A stretch of DNA of 64,000 nt from Sva-07 sp963716095. GTDB lineage: Bacteria > Actinomycetota > Acidimicrobiia > Acidimicrobiales > Ilumatobacteraceae. Of the stretch, positions 26,594 to 35,478 are shown piece by piece. A model generated the notes under the pieces. That model searched no databases. It saw only the letters and a list, made by a program, of their open reading frames with translations, and was not told the origin of the DNA. The DNA lies in the NCBI GenBank assembly GCA_963716095.1, contig CAVQSV010000023.1:434001-498000 (forward strand), in the 5' to 3' direction. The first letter of the stretch is position 1. The number at the start of each line of letters is the position of its first letter. A program made the translations under genes and the position numbers.

Positions 26594-26914
26594 GGGTTCG
26601 AAGCTAGTTGGAGCCTGATCGCCAACCCTCCGGCAATCGGCTGATATCGGTTCCACCGATGTGATGACTCACCCGAGTGATTCATCCAACGGTGGTCCCT
26701 CCCGAACGGCCGGCCGCGCCCACCCCACCGCACCCTTCAGCGGGTTCGCACGGTGTTGCAGTCCGACGATCGGTGCATGGCCGATCACGCCTGTGGCGGA
26801 CGACGCGGCGGGGGCACTTCTGCAGATTGGACGGGGTCCACTCCGAGGCACATGTCGCAGCCCACACCGACCGCCGCCGAACCGATTGGCTGACCAATCT
26901 CGTCCTGCTCCGCA
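26594..26914. other. Intergenic region between kinase operon and PAP2 remnant
   Basis: Holds no convincing gene. The part next to kinase B must contain the kinase operon promoter. On the minus strand it includes ATTGCCGGAGGGTTGG (about 26630-26615), which partly resembles the shared exporter promoter core but needs a gap to align. The plus-strand part should have encoded the N-terminus of the PAP2 protein but has lost coding character. Confidence 0.4.
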
Positions 26915-27300
26915 GTGGGTCTCGACGTCGAACGGGCGGTCATCGGCTGCACAGCGATGGCGCTCGTCGTCCATCTGCTCGTGCCGATGGCGCCACCGTG
27001 GATGCTGCCGGGCTTCGTCGACGCCGGCGCTGAATTCGGGCCGGATCCGTACGCGCTCGCGGGAAGCGAGAGCGCCAACCAGTTCGCGGCGATGCCGTCG
27101 ATGCACGTGGCGTGGGCCATCCTCGCCGGCTACGCGATCTGGCGTCTTTCGTCGCGGCGAATCACCAGGACAGTCGCCGTTGCGCACCCGATCATCACGA
27201 CCGTCGTCGTCATCGTCACCGGCCACCACTTCGTGGCGGACGCCGCGATCGGAGCGGCGATTGCGAGTGCGGTGCTCGCGGTATCGGTGCGCTGCTCCCA
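26915..27300 (+). pseudogene. PAP2-superfamily phosphatase, C-terminal remnant
   Basis: Reads VVHLLVPMAPPWMLPGFVDA, ANQFAAMPSMHVAWAILAGYA and VTGHHFVADAAIGAAIAS, the PSMHxxW and GHHxxxD phosphatase motifs of PAP2/Aur1-like integral membrane phosphatases. The N-terminal half is absent, and the frame runs on without a stop into the ABC ATPase gene, so no discrete 3' end is visible. It is most likely non-functional, or the upstream part is damaged by sequence errors. Confidence 0.6.
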
Positions 27301-27374
27301 AGGAGGGGTGACGCCGTTGGGCCGATCGTCCGCCGTAGTGATGACGGCGCTTCGTCACCGAGCAGTCATTCGGC

Positions 27375-27432
27375 GGAGTGACGATCACGCATTCGCCGGA
27401 CGACTGGGGCGCTCCAATCCTTCAGATTGGAA
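27375..27432 (+). promoter_or_regulatory. Shared promoter/operator block upstream of the ABC exporter genes
   Basis: Contains TTCGCCGGACGACTG at 27392-27406, identical to 30938-30952 upstream of the MMPL unit. Over 32 aligned bases (27375-27406 and 30921-30952) 27 are identical with no gaps, and a second half with CTCCAATCC and TTGGAAC follows at the same spacing. It lies 82 bases before the ATPase start. Probably a promoter with a binding site for the neighbouring response regulator (inference). The leader that follows (27433-27487) is rich in C and A. Confidence 0.6.
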
Positions 27433-27487
27433 CTGCACCAAGCAACACCAACCAACAACACGAACCAACAACGAAAGAGATGCTCCG

Positions 27488-28252
27488 ATGACACTCCTCC
27501 TCGACTCCCCCACCGCTCCCGCAACCCGAGCCGCGGCCGCCTCGGCCCGTGGCGCCACGAAGGTCTACGGATCAGGCGATATGCAGGTCCTCGCACTCGA
27601 CCAAGTCGACGTCGACTTCGCCGCCGGTCAGTTCACCGCCATCATGGGCCCCTCCGGCTCCGGCAAGTCGACCCTCATGCACTGCATGGCTGGGCTCGAC
27701 CAACTGAGCGGCGGTTCCGCTGTCGTCGGCGACATCGACGTCTCAACAGCCAGCGAGCGGCAGCTGACGTTGTTGCGGCGTGACCGGCTCGGCTTCATCT
27801 TCCAGGCGTTCAACCTCGTCCCCACGCTGAGCGCCATCGAGAACATCACGCTTCCCATGGACCTCGCCGGCGTGAAGCCCGACAAGGCCTGGGTCGACAA
27901 CGTGATCGCAACCGTCGGTCTGTCACACCGCCTCAACCACCGGCCCAGCGAACTCTCCGGTGGCCAGCAGCAACGAGTCGCTGTTGCCCGTGCGCTTGCG
28001 TCGCGTCCCCAGATCATCTTCGCCGACGAACCCACCGGCAACCTCGACAGCACGACCGGCTCCGAGATCCTCGCGTTCATGCGCCACGCAGTCCGCGAGC
28101 TCGGGCAGACCATCGTGATGGTCACTCACGACCCGGTTGCTGCCAGCTACTCCGACCGGGTCATCTTCTTGGCCGATGGTCAGATCACCGACCAGCTCAT
28201 CGACCCCACCCCCGACGCCGTACTCGACCACATGCGTCGAATCGGCAACTGA
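27488..28252 (+). CDS. ABC transporter ATP-binding protein (MacB/LolD type)
   Basis: A 254-residue ATPase with Walker A (GPSGSGKS), Q-loop (FIFQAFNLVPTLSA), signature LSGGQQQRVAVARALA, Walker B (IIFADEPTGNLDS) and the H-loop (VMVTHDP). The DEPTGNLDS form is typical of MacB/LolD-like exporters that work with an FtsX-family permease, which is exactly the next gene, 35 bases downstream. ATG at 27488 follows a CA-rich leader with AAAGAG as ribosome site. Likely exports a lipid, peptide or drug, or removes cell-envelope substrates in response to the upstream kinases. Confidence 0.95.
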   Translation: MTLLLDSPTAPATRAAAASARGATKVYGSGDMQVLALDQVDVDFAAGQFTAIMGPSGSGKSTLMHCMAGLDQLSGGSAVVGDIDVSTASERQLTLLRRDRLGFIFQAFNLVPTLSAIENITLPMDLAGVKPDKAWVDNVIATVGLSHRLNHRPSELSGGQQQRVAVARALASRPQIIFADEPTGNLDSTTGSEILAFMRHAVRELGQTIVMVTHDPVAASYSDRVIFLADGQITDQLIDPTPDAVLDHMRRIGN

Positions 28253-28287
28253 CCGCCCCGAATCACCTCACCGACTGGACCCTGATC

Positions 28288-30813
28288 ATGTTTCGACTCA
28301 CCATCAAGAACCTTCTGGCGAACAAGGCCCGTTTCGCCCTCACCACCTTCGGCGTGACGCTCGCCGTCGCCTTCGTCGTCTCCGCATTCGTGCTGGGCGA
28401 CGGGCTGCGCAGCAGCTTCACCGACGTGTCCGAAGACATCACCGCCGGCGTCGACCTCGAAGTCCGCAACGTCGCCGACTTCGGCGACCCCCTCGCCCTG
28501 CCGATGTCGACCGTCGGCGACGTCGCATCCATCGAGGGTGTGTCCGATGCGGTCGCGGTCATCGAGGCTCCCCAGGACGCCGTCCGCCCGATCAAGGCGA
28601 ATGGCGACTTCATCACCACCGAAGGTCCGCCACAGATCGCCTACAACTGGGTCGACAACGAACAGTTGAGCCCCTTCACCTTGGTGAACGGAGCCCCACC
28701 CGCCGTCGGCGAGTTCACGGTCGACTACGACTCCGCTGCCGAGCACGAATTCGTGATCGGTGACACCTATGAACTCATCATCCCCGATGGTCGAACACGC
28801 CTGACCCTGTCGGGCACGACCTCCTTCGGTGCCGACAACTCGACACTCGGCGCCGTGCTCATGCAGATGAACACCGCCGAAGCGAGCGGGCTGTTCGGAC
28901 TCGACGGCATCAACAACGTCAGCGTGCAAGTTGCCGACGACGCCGTTGTCGCCGACGTCCAGGTGGCGATCGAAACAGCGATTCCGACCGTCGACGTGGC
29001 CGACCACGCCACGGTGCTCGAGGAGACGACCGCAGAATTCACCGACGAGATCAACATCGTCGGCAACATCCTCCTGGGATTCGGTGGCGTCGCACTGTTC
29101 GTGTCGATCTTCATCATCTACAACACGTTTGCCATCGTGCTCGGCCAGCGGATCCGTGAGCTCGCCCTGCTCCGCACCGTCGGGGCAGACCCCCGCCAGA
29201 TCAAGCGTTCCGTCCTCGGCGAAGCCGCCGTGATCGGTGTGCTCGCCTCAGCCGGCGGGATCGGCGGCGGCATCCTGGTCGCAAAGGGACTCGACGCCCT
29301 CTTCGGGGCCATGGGTGCTGACCTGCCCGACTACCCGCTGATTCTCGCTACTCGTACGATCATCGCCGCCATCGTCATCGGCGTCGGCGTCACGATGCTC
29401 GCCGCGATCGGCCCGGCTCGCCGGGCGGCCACCGTCGCTCCGATCGCCGCCCTCACCGGCGGAGCAGAAGCCGGCGCTGCCGGATCCCGCACCCGCAAGG
29501 TGAGCGGCTTCGGCCTCATGGGCCTCGGCGCAGCAATCGGTGCCGCTGGTCTGGCCGGCGTCGGCTCCACGACCACGGCAGTCGGCGCAATGGCGATCGG
29601 CGCGGTCGCCATGTTCCTCGGTGTCACACTGCTCAGCCCGCTGGCTGTCGGTGCGGTCACCTCCGTGCTCGGCTGGCCGATGCGCAAGGGGGCTGGAGTT
29701 GCCGGTCACCTGGCGCAGAAGAACGCCGCCCGCAATTCACGTCGCACCGCCACCACCGCTGCAGCCCTGATGATCGGGCTCGCATTGGTGTCAGCGGCAC
29801 TCACCGTCGGTGCGTCGATCAAGTCGACGATCGGCACCACCTTCGAACAGAGCGCCGTCGCTGACTACTACGTGACCGACGATCTGCTCGACGTCGACTT
29901 CCCAGCCACGCTTGTCAGCGAGGTCAGCGAGTCGGATCTGGTGTCCGGTGCGACCGGATTCACACAGCTCGAGGCGCGAGTCGACGGTGCAGTCGTCGAC
30001 GTGGTCGGGCTCGACTTCGACCAGATCGACGGTCTGCTCGACCTCGACGTGCGAGAGGGCTCGTTCGCCACGAACGTCAGCAACCCGGTCGTCGTCTCGG
30101 TCGACGAAGCCGAGGCGATCAACGCCTCCGTCGGTGACGTGCTCACGACCGGATTCGCCGACGGCGCCACGCTGGAGGCGACGATCGTCGGCCTGTTCGA
30201 TGACCAGGCCATCATGTTCCAGGACTACCTCTTCGACCAGAGGGTGCTCGCCGATGCCGGCCAGCCCCAGACGCTCGAGTGGGTCGCTCTGTCGATCACC
30301 GATGGTGCATCTCCTGAGGCCGTCGATGGACTGGTCGCCAGCTTGGGCAACGAGTTCCCGGCAGCCAACATCGAAACCGGCGACGAGTTCCGTGAGCGGG
30401 TCACCGGCATGGTCGATGAGCTGCTCACCATGGTCAACGTGATGGTCGCACTCGCCGTCGTCATCGCCCTGATCGGTATTGCCAACACGCTGGCGCTGTC
30501 AGTGTTCGAGCGCACTCGTGAGCTCGGCCTGATCCGGGCGGTCGGGATGACCAGGCGGCAGCTTCGCCGCATGGTGCGCTTCGAGGCAGCGCTCGTCGCC
30601 ACGTTCGGCGCGGTGCTCGGTGTGGGGCTCGGCTTGTTCTTCGGCTGGGGCATCGCCACTGCCCTTCCGTCGACATTTGCCTCGTCCACCTCGATTCCGG
30701 TCGGCAACATCGCCGTCCTGATGATCGTCGCCGCCTTGGCCGGTGTCGTCGCAGCCTGGCTGCCTGCCCGTCGAGCAGGAAAGCTCAACGTGCTCGACGC
30801 CATCGCCCACTGA
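28288..30813 (+). CDS. FtsX-family ABC transporter permease
   Basis: An 841-residue MacB-like permease. After a short cytosolic start (RLTIKNLLANKARFALTTFG) comes a membrane helix, an external MacB-core-like domain (about residues 50-250), a three-helix FtsX unit containing LGQRIRELALLRTVGADPRQ, a central membrane pair, a second external domain and a final FtsX unit with FERTRELGLIRAVGMTRRQL. The two RELxLxRxVGxxxxQ coupling helices contact the ATPase. It ends with PARRAGKLNVLDAIAH and a strong hairpin terminator. Intact, about twice the size of single-unit FtsX permeases because the unit is duplicated. Confidence 0.93.
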   Translation: MFRLTIKNLLANKARFALTTFGVTLAVAFVVSAFVLGDGLRSSFTDVSEDITAGVDLEVRNVADFGDPLALPMSTVGDVASIEGVSDAVAVIEAPQDAVRPIKANGDFITTEGPPQIAYNWVDNEQLSPFTLVNGAPPAVGEFTVDYDSAAEHEFVIGDTYELIIPDGRTRLTLSGTTSFGADNSTLGAVLMQMNTAEASGLFGLDGINNVSVQVADDAVVADVQVAIETAIPTVDVADHATVLEETTAEFTDEINIVGNILLGFGGVALFVSIFIIYNTFAIVLGQRIRELALLRTVGADPRQIKRSVLGEAAVIGVLASAGGIGGGILVAKGLDALFGAMGADLPDYPLILATRTIIAAIVIGVGVTMLAAIGPARRAATVAPIAALTGGAEAGAAGSRTRKVSGFGLMGLGAAIGAAGLAGVGSTTTAVGAMAIGAVAMFLGVTLLSPLAVGAVTSVLGWPMRKGAGVAGHLAQKNAARNSRRTATTAAALMIGLALVSAALTVGASIKSTIGTTFEQSAVADYYVTDDLLDVDFPATLVSEVSESDLVSGATGFTQLEARVDGAVVDVVGLDFDQIDGLLDLDVREGSFATNVSNPVVVSVDEAEAINASVGDVLTTGFADGATLEATIVGLFDDQAIMFQDYLFDQRVLADAGQPQTLEWVALSITDGASPEAVDGLVASLGNEFPAANIETGDEFRERVTGMVDELLTMVNVMVALAVVIALIGIANTLALSVFERTRELGLIRAVGMTRRQLRRMVRFEAALVATFGAVLGVGLGLFFGWGIATALPSTFASSTSIPVGNIAVLMIVAALAGVVAAWLPARRAGKLNVLDAIAH

Positions 30814-30831
30814 TCCTCGACCCCTCACGAT

Positions 30832-30867
30832 GGGGCGGCCGGAGTGCATTCGCTCTCCGGCCGCCCC
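30832..30867. terminator. Hairpin terminator after the ABC permease
   Basis: GGGGCGGCCGGAG (30832-30844) pairs perfectly with CTCCGGCCGCCCC (30855-30867) across a 10-base loop, 18 bases after the permease stop. No U-run follows, as is common for actinobacterial hairpin terminators. It separates the ABC unit from the MMPL unit. Confidence 0.75.
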
Positions 30868-30920
30868 CTCCTCGTCCACCGATCGACGTCAACCAGTACG
30901 CCGCAGCTCATCCATTGTGC

Positions 30921-30978
30921 GTAGCGACGGTCACCCCTTCGCCGGACGACTGCTGCCACCCAGAACCTTAGGTTCGAA
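30921..30978 (+). promoter_or_regulatory. Shared promoter/operator block upstream of the MMPL unit
   Basis: Second copy of the block described at 27375, with the core TTCGCCGGACGACTG at 30938-30952, then a half with AGAACC and GGTTCGAAACC at matching spacing. It lies 57 bases before the small leader ORF. The gap-free match over both halves, in two otherwise unrelated upstream regions, points to co-regulation of the ABC and MMPL genes. Confidence 0.6.
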
Positions 30979-31008
30979 ACCGAAACCCACCACCCGAGGC
31001 GACACTTC

Positions 31009-31101
31009 ATGACACCCGAGATCGACAACCAGACAGCCCCGGCACGAGTGGCAATCTTCCGACAGTCATCGCTCGGCGCCATCGTCGCTGTGGGGGCGTG
31101 A
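31009..31101 (+). CDS. Short leader ORF (30 aa) coupled to the MMPL gene
   Basis: ATG at 31009 with GAGG eight bases upstream encodes MTPEIDNQTAPARVAIFRQS and a short hydrophobic end. Its TGA shares the A of the ATG that starts the next frame (TGATG at 31099-31103), which strongly suggests translational coupling. No family is recognised. It may be a leader peptide or the shortened start of a membrane protein. Confidence 0.45.
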   Translation: MTPEIDNQTAPARVAIFRQSSLGAIVAVGA

Positions 31102-34100
31102 TGACGGTTCGACGGGTTCTTGCGATCGTCTTCGGTGTGCTCGGCTTCTTGGTGGGCGCAGCCATGATCAGTGGTGCTGTCTGGATGCTCAACGAGGATC
31201 AGGATGACGACGGCTTCTACTCGACCGAGCCGCACACCTTCGAACGACCGACCCATGCAATCGCCTCAGGGGGGTTCGACCAGCTCACCGAGGTTCCCTC
31301 CTGGCTCGCGGATCGGGTGGCCGACCCGGTCGACATCCGTATCGAAGGCACCGAGACTGCGGGCGGGAGCGTCTTTCTCGGGATCGGCCCGACCGACGAT
31401 GTGGACCGCTATCTCTCGGGGGTGGCCTACGACGAGGTGAAGGGGCTGAACCTCGACGGACGCTCCATCAGCAGCGTCGACTACGCAGGCCGCGAGGGCA
31501 CCGCTCAACCGACGCCTCCCCGGGGGGAAGAATTCTGGGCGACCTCGACAGAGGGAGTCGGCCCCCAGACACTCGAATGGCCGCTCGAATCTGGAAGCTG
31601 GACGGCTGTTGTGATGAACGCCGACGCTTCCGCTGGAGTGAGCGCCGATCTCGCCTTTGGGGCGAAGATTTCCAACATCGTCGCAATCGCGTGGATCGTC
31701 ATCGGGTTCGGAGTGTTCTCGGTACTCGGCGGCGGGTATCTCGTGCACCGTGGCGTACGCAGGCGAGGCATGTCGGAACTCGCGACCGGTGACGCGGACG
31801 AAGACGTACAGCCCTCGATCGACGCGACGCGCGACGTTGCCCACCTTCAGATTCCGGAATCGGCAGGCGCGGCTGTTCGCAGCAACCATGCACCACAGAC
31901 AGGGGAACCACCAATGAGTGCACAGCAACCCACGGAAGCAGAGGTCACACGTGAGCTCGACGCGGAGGCAGAAACCACGCGCACCGCGTCCTTCTTCGAA
32001 TGGGTCAACACCCACGTCAAGTTGATCACTCTCGGAGTGCTGGTGTTGACGATCGTGGCGGCACCGCTGGCGATGGGCCGCTCGGAGGAGGAGCCGGAAT
32101 TCGATCCGTCCGGGGAGATCTATGACACTGCAGATCTGGTCGACGAACGCTTCGTCAACTCTTCGCCGATCGAGAGCGCGTTCTTCATCGTCGAGGCAGA
32201 GAACGGCGGGGACGCACTCACTCGTGATGTGCTCTTCGAGTTCAAGCAGAACTCAGACTCGTTGCGTTCGAACAGCGAGCTCAGCCCCGATCTCGCGGTC
32301 CAGTTCCGTCCGGAGTTGGGTGAAGAGGTCGATGGTGTCTTTTCGCTCGCGGACAAGGTGGTCGAGGCTCTGCCAGAGGGCCTGGGCGGGGCCACTGACG
32401 CAGACGTGAAGATCGCCTTGTCCGAGATCCTTGGCGACGACGCGGTCGGCAGTCCGCTGCGCGACACGCTCTCACAGCGTGGCACCAGCCGCGTTGGCGA
32501 GGTCGACGGGCAACAGATCGTGATCTGGGAGGCGCCCACGTTCACCGCCACCGTGGTACTGGATCTCGCGAGCTTCGGCGGTCGCGACACCGAGGCCGAG
32601 GGCTTCGGCGACGTCGGCCTCGAGGGTGAGGAGTTCTTGCGCGAGGTACAGACCGAACTGCAGGGTGACGAGATCTCGAGCCAGACACTCGGTGTGGCGA
32701 TCGATGTCGGTCTCACTTCCGAAGAGAACTTGGCGGCGTCGATGCCGTTCGTGCTGTTGGCGGTGGTCGCGATCTTGGGGTTGGTCGGCGCCTTGTTGCG
32801 TTCCTATTGGGCTGCGGCACTGGTCGCAGTGGGGCTGGCGATCACGATGTTGTGGTCGTCTGCCATCTTCACCGTCCTCGGGCTCGAGGGGGGTCTGCTG
32901 CTCGGATTCATCGCGCCGATCTCGGTGATCGCGTTCGGGGTGGACTTCTTCGTGCACGCCAGTGGTCGGGCCCGCGAGGAACAGGTGGCCGGCTTCGGTC
33001 GCAATCGGTCCTATCCGGTGGGCCTGACCCTGGTCTTCCCGGCGTTGTCGTTGGCGGTGCTGTCGTCGGCTGCTGCGTTCATCTCCAACGGGGTCTCCGG
33101 GATCCAGGCGATCGTGCAGTTCGGTCTCGGCACCGCCATCGCCCTCGTGATCGCCTTCGTCATTCTTGGACTGATCGTCCCTCGGTGGCTGCTGACCGTC
33201 GAGGATTCACTCGGTGACCCGCCGCTCGATCGTGGCCTGATGATTCCCTACAAGGTGGGATTCATCGTGATGTCGTTGGTCGCGGGTGTCATGGTGTCGA
33301 TGAGTGTGGGCGCACCGATCGTCGGCGCCGTTGCCCTTGTCGCGTTCATACCGTTGTTCATCTACATGCCGGTCCGGCGGACCCGCCGCATCTATGAGAA
33401 GGCGGCCGCTGCCGGTCGACCGACCGGCACGGTGATCAAGGGTGCCGGCCACGGGTTCAAGGCCGCTGGCGATGTGGTTCACTTCACGGCCCGCTGGCGG
33501 GTGGTGACCATCCCGGTGACCATCGCGCTCGCCATCTTGGGCGCAGTCGCGTTCACCCAAGTCGAGACGGAGTTCTCCTTCACCGACTTCTTCCCCGAGG
33601 ACAGCGACCCGATCGTGAGCCTCGAACTCTTCGAAGAGAACTACGGCGAGAGCAGCGGAACCGGGTCGGGTTTCGTCTATGTCGAAGGTGACCTGACCCA
33701 ACCCGACACGTTGGTCGCGCTCGATGATGTCGTCGCCAGACTCGACGCAGACGAGGCGGCAGCCGAGGACGACTACCTGTCGCGGGATGTGAGCGGCAAC
33801 GTGACCCTGCAACGGGACAACGCTGTTTCGGTCGTGCGAGCCGCCGTCGCTTCCCCGGCTGCACTGCAAGCCGCTGGAATCAGCGTCGTCGATGCCGACG
33901 GTGACGGACTACCGGACTCGGCCGAGCAAGTTGCCGCCATCTACGACCTGGCCTTCGAAGACGGAATCACCACCGATGACGGCGTCGTGGCGTATTCCGC
34001 CGACAGCGTGACCGAACTCGTGTGGACCGACGGTGCCGGCACCTACGCGACGCTCGTGCAGGTTGGAATCCCGACGTTCACCGACGACGCGATCATCCTC

Positions 34101-34811
34101 GATGCCCGCTCCGGACTCGATGACGCCGCGGACGCGCTCGAGGCGTCGCCCGCGGGAGCGACGCTCACCGTCGTGAGCGTCTCGGGTGAAGCCATCACCA
34201 ACCAAGACGGACTCGCGGCGTTCACCGACGCAATGCTGTTGGCCCTCCCGGTCGCGCTGCTGTTGTGCGCACTCCTCGCGATGCTGTTCATGCGCTCGAT
34301 CAAGTACGGGCTGGCAGCGGTGATACCGATCCTGTTGGTGGTCGGCTGGGTGTACGGATTCATGTACCTCGCGGACTACAAGATCAACGTCGTCACCGCC
34401 ACCATCGCTGCCATCGCTGTGGGAGTGGGCATCGACTACGCGACCCACTTCACCATGCGTTTCCGCGAAGAGTTCGAGTTCGAGCCCAGCCGTTTCCCGG
34501 CCTTGAGGCGAGCCGGGGAAGGAACCGGCGGTGCGCTGGCGGTATCGGCGCTCTCTTCGATCATCGGCTTTTCGTTCATGGCCCTCGCCCCGATGCCGAT
34601 CTTCACCACCTTCGGCGTGCTGATGGCAGTCATGATCTTCTTCTCGCTGTTGGTGGCCTTGTTGGTCCTCCCCAGCGTGTTGCTCGTCGTGACCCGTCGA
34701 CGCAGCGGGGCCGAGCGCCAGCACATGCTCGACCTCACCGGCGTCGCACCCGGCGAATACGACCCGCACTCGCGGGCCACTGCCACCGATGTCCGCGAGC
34801 CGGCCCTGTAG
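31101..34811 (+). CDS. MMPL/RND-family transporter with in-frame N-terminal two-helix protein
   Basis: A continuous 1236-residue frame. Residues 1-270 look like a separate membrane protein: one helix at the start (VLAIVFGVLGFLVGAAMISG), an external domain, and a second helix (NIVAIAWIVIGFGVFSVLGGGYL). From the ATG at 31914 (AGGGGA seven bases upstream) a typical 965-residue MMPL transporter follows: cytosolic start, first helix, large external domain, five-helix SSD unit with ISVIAFGVDFFVHA, then a repeat with a second external domain and IAVGVGIDYATHFTMRF, ending in LLVVTRRRSG. So this is either a true fusion or two genes whose stop has been lost. MMPL proteins export lipids, siderophores or drugs. 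Probably co-regulated with the ABC unit. Confidence 0.88.
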   Translation: MTVRRVLAIVFGVLGFLVGAAMISGAVWMLNEDQDDDGFYSTEPHTFERPTHAIASGGFDQLTEVPSWLADRVADPVDIRIEGTETAGGSVFLGIGPTDDVDRYLSGVAYDEVKGLNLDGRSISSVDYAGREGTAQPTPPRGEEFWATSTEGVGPQTLEWPLESGSWTAVVMNADASAGVSADLAFGAKISNIVAIAWIVIGFGVFSVLGGGYLVHRGVRRRGMSELATGDADEDVQPSIDATRDVAHLQIPESAGAAVRSNHAPQTGEPPMSAQQPTEAEVTRELDAEAETTRTASFFEWVNTHVKLITLGVLVLTIVAAPLAMGRSEEEPEFDPSGEIYDTADLVDERFVNSSPIESAFFIVEAENGGDALTRDVLFEFKQNSDSLRSNSELSPDLAVQFRPELGEEVDGVFSLADKVVEALPEGLGGATDADVKIALSEILGDDAVGSPLRDTLSQRGTSRVGEVDGQQIVIWEAPTFTATVVLDLASFGGRDTEAEGFGDVGLEGEEFLREVQTELQGDEISSQTLGVAIDVGLTSEENLAASMPFVLLAVVAILGLVGALLRSYWAAALVAVGLAITMLWSSAIFTVLGLEGGLLLGFIAPISVIAFGVDFFVHASGRAREEQVAGFGRNRSYPVGLTLVFPALSLAVLSSAAAFISNGVSGIQAIVQFGLGTAIALVIAFVILGLIVPRWLLTVEDSLGDPPLDRGLMIPYKVGFIVMSLVAGVMVSMSVGAPIVGAVALVAFIPLFIYMPVRRTRRIYEKAAAAGRPTGTVIKGAGHGFKAAGDVVHFTARWRVVTIPVTIALAILGAVAFTQVETEFSFTDFFPEDSDPIVSLELFEENYGESSGTGSGFVYVEGDLTQPDTLVALDDVVARLDADEAAAEDDYLSRDVSGNVTLQRDNAVSVVRAAVASPAALQAAGISVVDADGDGLPDSAEQVAAIYDLAFEDGITTDDGVVAYSADSVTELVWTDGAGTYATLVQVGIPTFTDDAIILDARSGLDDAADALEASPAGATLTVVSVSGEAITNQDGLAAFTDAMLLALPVALLLCALLAMLFMRSIKYGLAAVIPILLVVGWVYGFMYLADYKINVVTATIAAIAVGVGIDYATHFTMRFREEFEFEPSRFPALRRAGEGTGGALAVSALSSIIGFSFMALAPMPIFTTFGVLMAVMIFFSLLVALLVLPSVLLVVTRRRSGAERQHMLDLTGVAPGEYDPHSRATATDVREPAL
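31901..31916 (+). promoter_or_regulatory. Internal ribosome binding site and likely start of the MMPL protein
   Basis: AGGGGA at 31901-31906, a seven-base spacer and ATG at 31914, inside the long frame. A TGA in a different frame overlaps this ATG (31915-31917), so if the upstream protein shifted frame it would end in a standard four-base overlap. This supports independent translation of the transporter from 31914. Confidence 0.6.
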
Positions 34812-34846
34812 GGGCATCCGAGGTTCGCGCAGGGCCGGAGGTCGGC

Positions 34847-35323
34847 TCACGCGGTTCGGCGGAACAGCATCACCAGGACGATGCTGCCAATCCAGCGCAT
34901 GGTCGCCTGTCGCCGATCCTCTGCTTCATCGTCGATGACGAGGTGCAGGAACGTCGCCCGCAGCCGCCATGCCAAGAGCCCGTCGGTGAGCACCTGATCT
35001 CCGACCACGACGAGAGGTGAACTGCTGCCTGCGAGCCCAAGCCGGCGCCTTGTTGTCCACGGCTTGTTGCCTCTGCCGACCATCCGAGTCACCCCCCGCT
35101 GCCCGCCGTTCGACAACGCGATCACTCGAGCGGCGCTCGGGCTCGCCTCGACGCGGTCGATCGCCGAGTTCACGAGCTGGCCGAATTCTGCCAGCGGAAC
35201 GCCCTGCGGTGCGAGGGTGTTGTCGACGTCGAAGATGATCACCTTCTGGCCGTCGGTCGACTCGACGAAGGACATGACCTCATCGAGCGATCGGACATCG
35301 CGTATCGGAACGCGAGCTAGCAC
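34847..35323 (-). CDS. YqeG-like HAD IIIA-type phosphatase
   Basis: A 158-residue HAD-fold protein. The nucleophile motif is VIIFDVDNTLAPQG; motif II is in VIALSNGGQRGV; the acidic motif III region is LVVVGDQVLTDGLLAWRL. Layout and size match the YqeG family, whose members dephosphorylate small phosphates such as phosphatidylglycerophosphate-like lipids. The C-terminal MRWIGSIVLVMLF is hydrophobic and may contact the membrane. Start GTG at 35323 is set by homology; the frame is open further upstream without coding character. Convergent with the MMPL gene, and on the same strand as the lipoprotein and PAP2-kinase genes. Confidence 0.75.
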   Translation of the reverse strand: MLARVPIRDVRSLDEVMSFVESTDGQKVIIFDVDNTLAPQGVPLAEFGQLVNSAIDRVEASPSAARVIALSNGGQRGVTRMVGRGNKPWTTRRRLGLAGSSSPLVVVGDQVLTDGLLAWRLRATFLHLVIDDEAEDRRQATMRWIGSIVLVMLFRRTA

Positions 35324-35478
35324 CGTGGCGTATCTCGGTTCGTGAGATCGCGGCCGGACTGGTCGACGATTGTCGACGTCGCGACGGTGACGAGGCGGAG
35401 CAAGATGACCACCGTAACCGTTCCCCGACAGCGCTCCGCTCGCCGCGGCAGCGAGGCTCGGCACACGACCTCGACCCT

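Noticed and set aside
26615..26630. Third copy of the exporter promoter block upstream of kinase B
   Set aside because: Similarity to TTCGCCGGACGACTG requires a gap and two or more mismatches; not strong enough to call.
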